Shown one piece after another: positions 61,217-64,000 of a DNA stretch of 64,000 nt (position 1 is its first letter; every line of letters begins with the position of its first letter). The position numbers were made by a program, and so were the translations under genes. The stretch is taken from NCBI RefSeq assembly GCF_025362475.1, contig NZ_JANYGH010000002.1, positions 1-64,000 on the forward strand, read 5' to 3'. The notes beneath the pieces are model-generated. The model had not been told where the DNA came from. It worked only from the letters and a program-made list of their open reading frames with translations, and did no database searches. The stretch comes from Mucilaginibacter sp. (lineage in GTDB: Bacteria; Bacteroidota; Bacteroidia; Sphingobacteriales; Sphingobacteriaceae).

Positions 61217-62026
61217 TTAAGCTGCAACTTCTTTTAACTCATATGTTTTAGCCCTTAGTATGGGTAACAGCTCATCAGCTTTTTGCTGCGTTTGAAAATC
61301 ACCGGGCAATATGGGCTTGCCAATACGCACACGTAATACCATCCCTTTTTTATTAAAAAGCTCGGCAGGCAGCATGGCGGTTTGCAAGGCTGGATGTATG
61401 TATCTGAGCAAACTAAAGCCTATTCCATTATCACCATGAAAATAAATGGGAAGTACCGGGACACCGGCTTTGGCAATAAGTTTGCCAACAACAGGGTGCC
61501 ATTGCCTGTCGGTAACCCGTTTTGTTTTAAAATCAAAGGCAGAAACTTCACCGGCGGGGAAAATAGCAACCGGGGTGCCGTTTTTGAGTTTGCACAACGT
61601 GTTTTTTAGTCCGCTGATGCTGGAGCTATCTTTAATGGCTTCAAACGGGTTAACGGCGATGATGTAATCGGCCAGGTTTGGTACCCGTTTTAGCAGAAAA
61701 TTGCCCATAAACAAGGTGTCCTCTCTTGATGAAACCAGTAAATTAAGCAAAGCGAGTGATTCAACAGCGCCGTAGGGGTGGTTAGCTACCGCAATAAAAG
61801 CACCTGAAGCCGGAATATTGGCCAGGTCCTCTTCGTCGATCTGAATGGTGATGCCTAAAAAATCCAGTACAAAACGGGTAAAGGCAACACCCTGTAACAT
61901 GCCGGCCTGCTGCATCATACTATTAAAAGCATCTATTTTCATCAGCTTCATTAAAAAAGTAGCTAAACCGGGAAGCCTTTTTGTTCCCGTAGCCTTAATA
62001 ACATCATTTTTGCTGATTACCGCCAT
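61217..62026 (-). CDS. Lysophospholipid acyltransferase-like protein (PlsC superfamily)
   Basis: A 269-residue protein. The acyltransferase motif I is ANHPYGAVESLAL (His83), where the usual HX4D is replaced by HPYGAVE (Glu89), as in a hemolysin/ornithine-lipid-synthesis-like branch. The acceptor motif IFPAGEVSAFDFKTKRVTDRQWH and the following PVLPIYFHGDNG complete the fold. No convincing membrane helix is seen. It probably transfers an acyl chain to a lysolipid or amino-lipid. It is divergent from the tRNA-like element. Confidence 0.8.
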   Translation of the reverse strand: MAVISKNDVIKATGTKRLPGLATFLMKLMKIDAFNSMMQQAGMLQGVAFTRFVLDFLGITIQIDEEDLANIPASGAFIAVANHPYGAVESLALLNLLVSSREDTLFMGNFLLKRVPNLADYIIAVNPFEAIKDSSSISGLKNTLCKLKNGTPVAIFPAGEVSAFDFKTKRVTDRQWHPVVGKLIAKAGVPVLPIYFHGDNGIGFSLLRYIHPALQTAMLPAELFNKKGMVLRVRIGKPILPGDFQTQQKADELLPILRAKTYELKEVAA

Positions 62027-62175
62027 TTGGCAAAGTTAAGGCTGCGGTGTAAAGGAATAGATGGATTGTTGTTATGCTTTGGGTATTGAATTAGCGTTTT
62101 TCTGCAGGCGACATCCGGTATATTACTATTTTGTTAAATAATTCACATGTACTACTAATACCCAAAAAGTGCATT

Positions 62176-62183
62176 TAACTTTG
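62176..62183 (+). promoter_or_regulatory. -7 box upstream of the tRNA-like element
   Basis: TAACTTTG is an exact TAnnTTTG match. With transcription starting about 7 bases downstream, the tRNA-like structure would begin about base 16 of the RNA and the 55-residue gene about base 85. A -33 element is not evident. Confidence 0.5.
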
Positions 62184-62205
62184 CACCGGTCATTGAGATC
62201 ATTGC

Positions 62206-62253
62206 GTAGGGTGCTGGCCGGCAGCATATGAAAGGTTCGAGTCCTTTCCCTAC
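62206..62253 (+). ncRNA. 48-nt tRNA-like structure with T-arm and reduced body
   Basis: GTAGGG (62206-62211) pairs with CCCTAC (62248-62253) as an acceptor-like stem. TGCTG and CAGCA form one five-base-loop hairpin (62212-62226). Then TATG, and AAAGG-TTCGAGT-CCTTT (62231-62247) form a perfect T-arm with the invariant TTCGA loop. The D and anticodon arms are missing or fused into the single hairpin, so it is too short for a normal tRNA. CCA is not encoded. TGTTTTATT follows the structure. Confidence 0.55.
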
Positions 62254-62274
62254 ATCTGTTTTATTAAACCGGTT

Positions 62275-62442
62275 ATGGAAACGATAAATTATCCCTTAGT
62301 AATTGCCGTGGTACTTGCACTGGCTGCACTGGTAGTATGGCTCATCCGCAGGAATCAAAAGGATGAAAAAGATTATGAAAGGGATAGCAATCGATCAGAA
62401 ATGAAGCCGGAAAAAGGGGTACATAAAAAGCCCCGTATCTAA
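62275..62442 (+). CDS. Small single-pass membrane protein (55 residues)
   Basis: The frame begins METINYPLVIAVVLALAALV: one hydrophobic helix (about residues 7-24), then a strongly charged tail with many Lys, Glu and Asp (RRNQKDEKDYERDSNRSEMK). Positive residues RR at 25-26 suggest the tail is cytoplasmic. No family was recognised. It is 16 bases before the metallophosphoesterase gene on the same strand and may be co-transcribed with it. Confidence 0.65.
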   Translation: METINYPLVIAVVLALAALVVWLIRRNQKDEKDYERDSNRSEMKPEKGVHKKPRI

Positions 62443-62458
62443 CCTGTTTACGTTATAC

Positions 62459-63367
62459 ATGCAAAGAAGATCAGCATTAAAAAATATTGGCGGCCTGTTA
62501 CTGGCGCCAACCCTCGGTTTTGGTAACATCATTGATCCTAAAAAAAGTGTGCTCAGGGTGGCACACCTGACCGATATTCACCTTAAAAATAAATTCGACG
62601 CGCCTGCTAAATTTGTTAAATGCCTGCATCATATGCAGCAGCAAAACCCAAAGCCAGATCTGGTACTGAATGGTGGTGACATTGTTTTTGATATGAATAA
62701 AGAAAACATTGGCACCATAAACGACCAATGGCAGCTGATGAATGGTATTCTGAAAGCCGAAAGCAGCATCCCCACGCACTATTGCCTTGGCAACCATGAT
62801 ATATGGTGGAACGAGAACGACAAAAACCAGGCTATTTATGGCAAGCAGTATGCGATGGATCAGTTAAAACTTTCAAAGCCCTACAACAGCTTTATCAAAG
62901 GCGGCTGGAAGTTTATTTTACTGGATAGTGTACACCTTGATATTGACGGAACATGGTACATTGGTAAACTGGGCGATGAACAGTTTGCCTGGCTGGAAAA
63001 TGAATTGAAAACTACCGATCCTGCCATGCCGGTGTTGGTCATGTCGCACATCCCTATCCTTACCGCTACGCTAATGATTGAGGATGATATTATTAATAAA
63101 TGGGTAATGCTTGGTGGCGATATGCATACCGATACGGCCAAAATAATTCGCTTGTTTTACCAGCATCCCAATGTTAAATTATGTTTGAGCGGCCACATCC
63201 ACCTAAGAGATAAAGTGGTTTATAATAATGTTACCTACATCTGCAACGGTGCTGTAAGTGGTGCATGGTGGGATGGAAACCGACGCGAAACCGCGCCCGG
63301 CTATGGGCTGCTTGATCTTTACAGTGACGGAACGTTTGAGGAAAAGTATGTGAATTATTTGGGGTAA
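62459..63367 (+). CDS. Exported metallophosphoesterase (Tat-type signal)
   Basis: A 302-residue calcineurin-like phosphoesterase. Metal ligands stand in HLTDIHLK, NGGDIVFD, LGNHDIWW, MSHIPIL and LSGHIHL. The N-terminus MQRRSALKNIGGLLLAPTLGFG has the twin-arginine motif RRSALK followed by a hydrophobic stretch, so Tat export is likely. The substrate is unknown; periplasmic phosphatases and phosphodiesterases are in the family. The final residues resemble those of phosphohydrolases with a GLLDLYSDGTF ending. Confidence 0.9.
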   Translation: MQRRSALKNIGGLLLAPTLGFGNIIDPKKSVLRVAHLTDIHLKNKFDAPAKFVKCLHHMQQQNPKPDLVLNGGDIVFDMNKENIGTINDQWQLMNGILKAESSIPTHYCLGNHDIWWNENDKNQAIYGKQYAMDQLKLSKPYNSFIKGGWKFILLDSVHLDIDGTWYIGKLGDEQFAWLENELKTTDPAMPVLVMSHIPILTATLMIEDDIINKWVMLGGDMHTDTAKIIRLFYQHPNVKLCLSGHIHLRDKVVYNNVTYICNGAVSGAWWDGNRRETAPGYGLLDLYSDGTFEEKYVNYLG

Positions 63368-63412
63368 GGGAGGGGGATTAATGTATTTCTGGAGTAATCC
63401 TGGGTTTAGAAA

Positions 63413-63694
63413 TTAAAATAGATCTGAATGTGTACCAGTTCTTACTAACTCTAAAAGCATTATTTGTTCATTCTCATCCCAAATGAGTAACAGGTCGGGT
63501 TTTACATGGCATTCCCAATATCCTTTATAATCGCCGCTAAGTTTATGAGGTTGATGCTTTTTGCTTAATCCTTTATGGCCTTTTTCTGCAAGTACTGTGA
63601 TTAGTTGCTGCAATAGTTGTAGATCTTTAACTGATCGCTTTTTAAGTAATTTCAAATCTTTTAGAAATTTTGCTGAGGTAACAATTTCAAACAT
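63413..63694 (-). CDS. YafQ-family toxin (RelE superfamily mRNA interferase)
   Basis: A 93-residue protein with the YafQ pattern KHQPHKLSGDYKGYWECHVKPDLLLIW and the C-terminal ELVRTGTHSDLF, including the conserved His and Phe of the ribosome-dependent RNase site. It starts 8 bases after its antitoxin gene. YafQ toxins cut mRNA on the ribosome. Confidence 0.92.
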   Translation of the reverse strand: MFEIVTSAKFLKDLKLLKKRSVKDLQLLQQLITVLAEKGHKGLSKKHQPHKLSGDYKGYWECHVKPDLLLIWDENEQIMLLELVRTGTHSDLF

Positions 63695-63702
63695 AGATTT
63701 GA

Positions 63703-63900
63703 TCAGATACTGTTAAAAAGGTCTTCAACACTTTTGAATTTTTTTCCCTTGCCTGCTTTAAGTTCATTCATTGCAGCTATAGTATCAGCGTTTGGAATAT
63801 TAACCTCTTTTTTTACTTTAATGGTTACTCCAAGTTCTTTTAAAAATTCTTTAACCAGGCGGGTTTTATTGTCTGGTACTTTTATTTCGAGGGTTTGCAT
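63703..63900 (-). CDS. Antitoxin of the YafQ-type pair
   Basis: The ATG at 63900 gives a 65-residue protein; an upstream TTG would add two residues. The N-terminal MQTLEIKVPDNKTRLVKEFLKELG looks like a strand plus helix for DNA binding and dimerisation, and the C-terminal tail FKSVEDLFNSI is likely the toxin-wrapping part. It is encoded directly before the toxin, the usual order for these systems, and probably represses the pair. Confidence 0.85.
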   Translation of the reverse strand: MQTLEIKVPDNKTRLVKEFLKELGVTIKVKKEVNIPNADTIAAMNELKAGKGKKFKSVEDLFNSI

Positions 63901-64000
63901 ATACAAAAAGATTTTTACGTCTTATGAATTTATTTAATTAACCATTATGAATCTGCATTAAGCGCCATAACAGTTTTAAACGTTAAACAAATTTACTTAA

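Noticed and set aside
1..64000. CRISPR array or prophage
   Set aside because: No regularly spaced repeat-spacer series, cas genes, phage structural genes or integrase were found in the reading of the window.

Overview
The window looks like a chromosomal piece of a soil- or plant-associated Bacteroidota, most likely Sphingobacteriaceae and close to Mucilaginibacter or Pedobacter. The grounds are: SusC/SusD and GLPGLI-family proteins, an ECF sigma/FecR pair, Bacteroidota-type -7 boxes (TAnnTTTG) instead of Shine-Dalgarno-led starts, a Nudix-type AraR, and roughly 100-bp palindromic intergenic repeats. It opens inside a 5S rRNA gene, so an rRNA operon lies just upstream. No prophage, transposase, integrase or CRISPR array was seen.

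Layout. 1-8.3 kb: end of the rRNA operon, a Cys/Gly-rich membrane protein, a glucose/sorbosone-dehydrogenase-type protein fused to cytochrome c, an APC amino-acid transporter, and an outer-membrane beta-barrel/GLPGLI pair behind a promoter with three 21-bp-phased repeats. 8.6-14.0 kb: a five-gene minus-strand operon (GH172, 2-keto-3-deoxy-D-arabinonate-dehydratase-like protein, DUF6786-like lipoprotein, FucP-like porter, L-fucose-dehydrogenase-like SDR) that reads as D-arabinose or L-fucose oxidation. 14.4-18 kb: a Crp/Fnr regulator with its probable target pirin, a degenerate receiver protein and a universal stress protein. 17.8-22.6 kb: an AraC regulator divergent from a TolC/HlyD/MFS efflux operon. 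22.7-31 kb: signalling proteins, a GH8 enzyme, an orphan antitoxin with a decayed toxin, a thioredoxin-like protein and a five-PAS protein that ends after its phospho-acceptor helix. 31-34 kb: a cytoplasmic subtilase plus ComEC-type metallo-beta-lactamase pair.

34.4-59 kb is one arabinose/arabinan utilisation locus. It comprises a sodium/sugar symporter, araA, a GH27 enzyme, araD, araB, the Nudix regulator araR, a lipoprotein mutarotase, ECF sigma and FecR, SusC/SusD, GH43, GH51 and two more GH43 enzymes. Arabinan would be cut at the surface and in the periplasm, imported through SusCD and the symporter, and converted by AraA, AraB and AraD to xylulose-5-phosphate. Three similar short palindromes (upstream of araB, between araR and the mutarotase gene, and upstream of the GH51 gene) are candidate AraR operators.

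59-64 kb holds an unknown secreted protein next to a divergent pentameric ligand-gated ion channel homologue, an acyltransferase, a 48-nt tRNA-like structure behind a -7 box and ahead of a 55-aa membrane protein, a Tat-type metallophosphoesterase and a YafQ-type toxin-antitoxin pair. The best novelty candidates are the tRNA-like element, the channel, the D-arabinose-type operon with an altered SDR active site, the 21-bp repeat promoter, and the subtilase/MBL pair.
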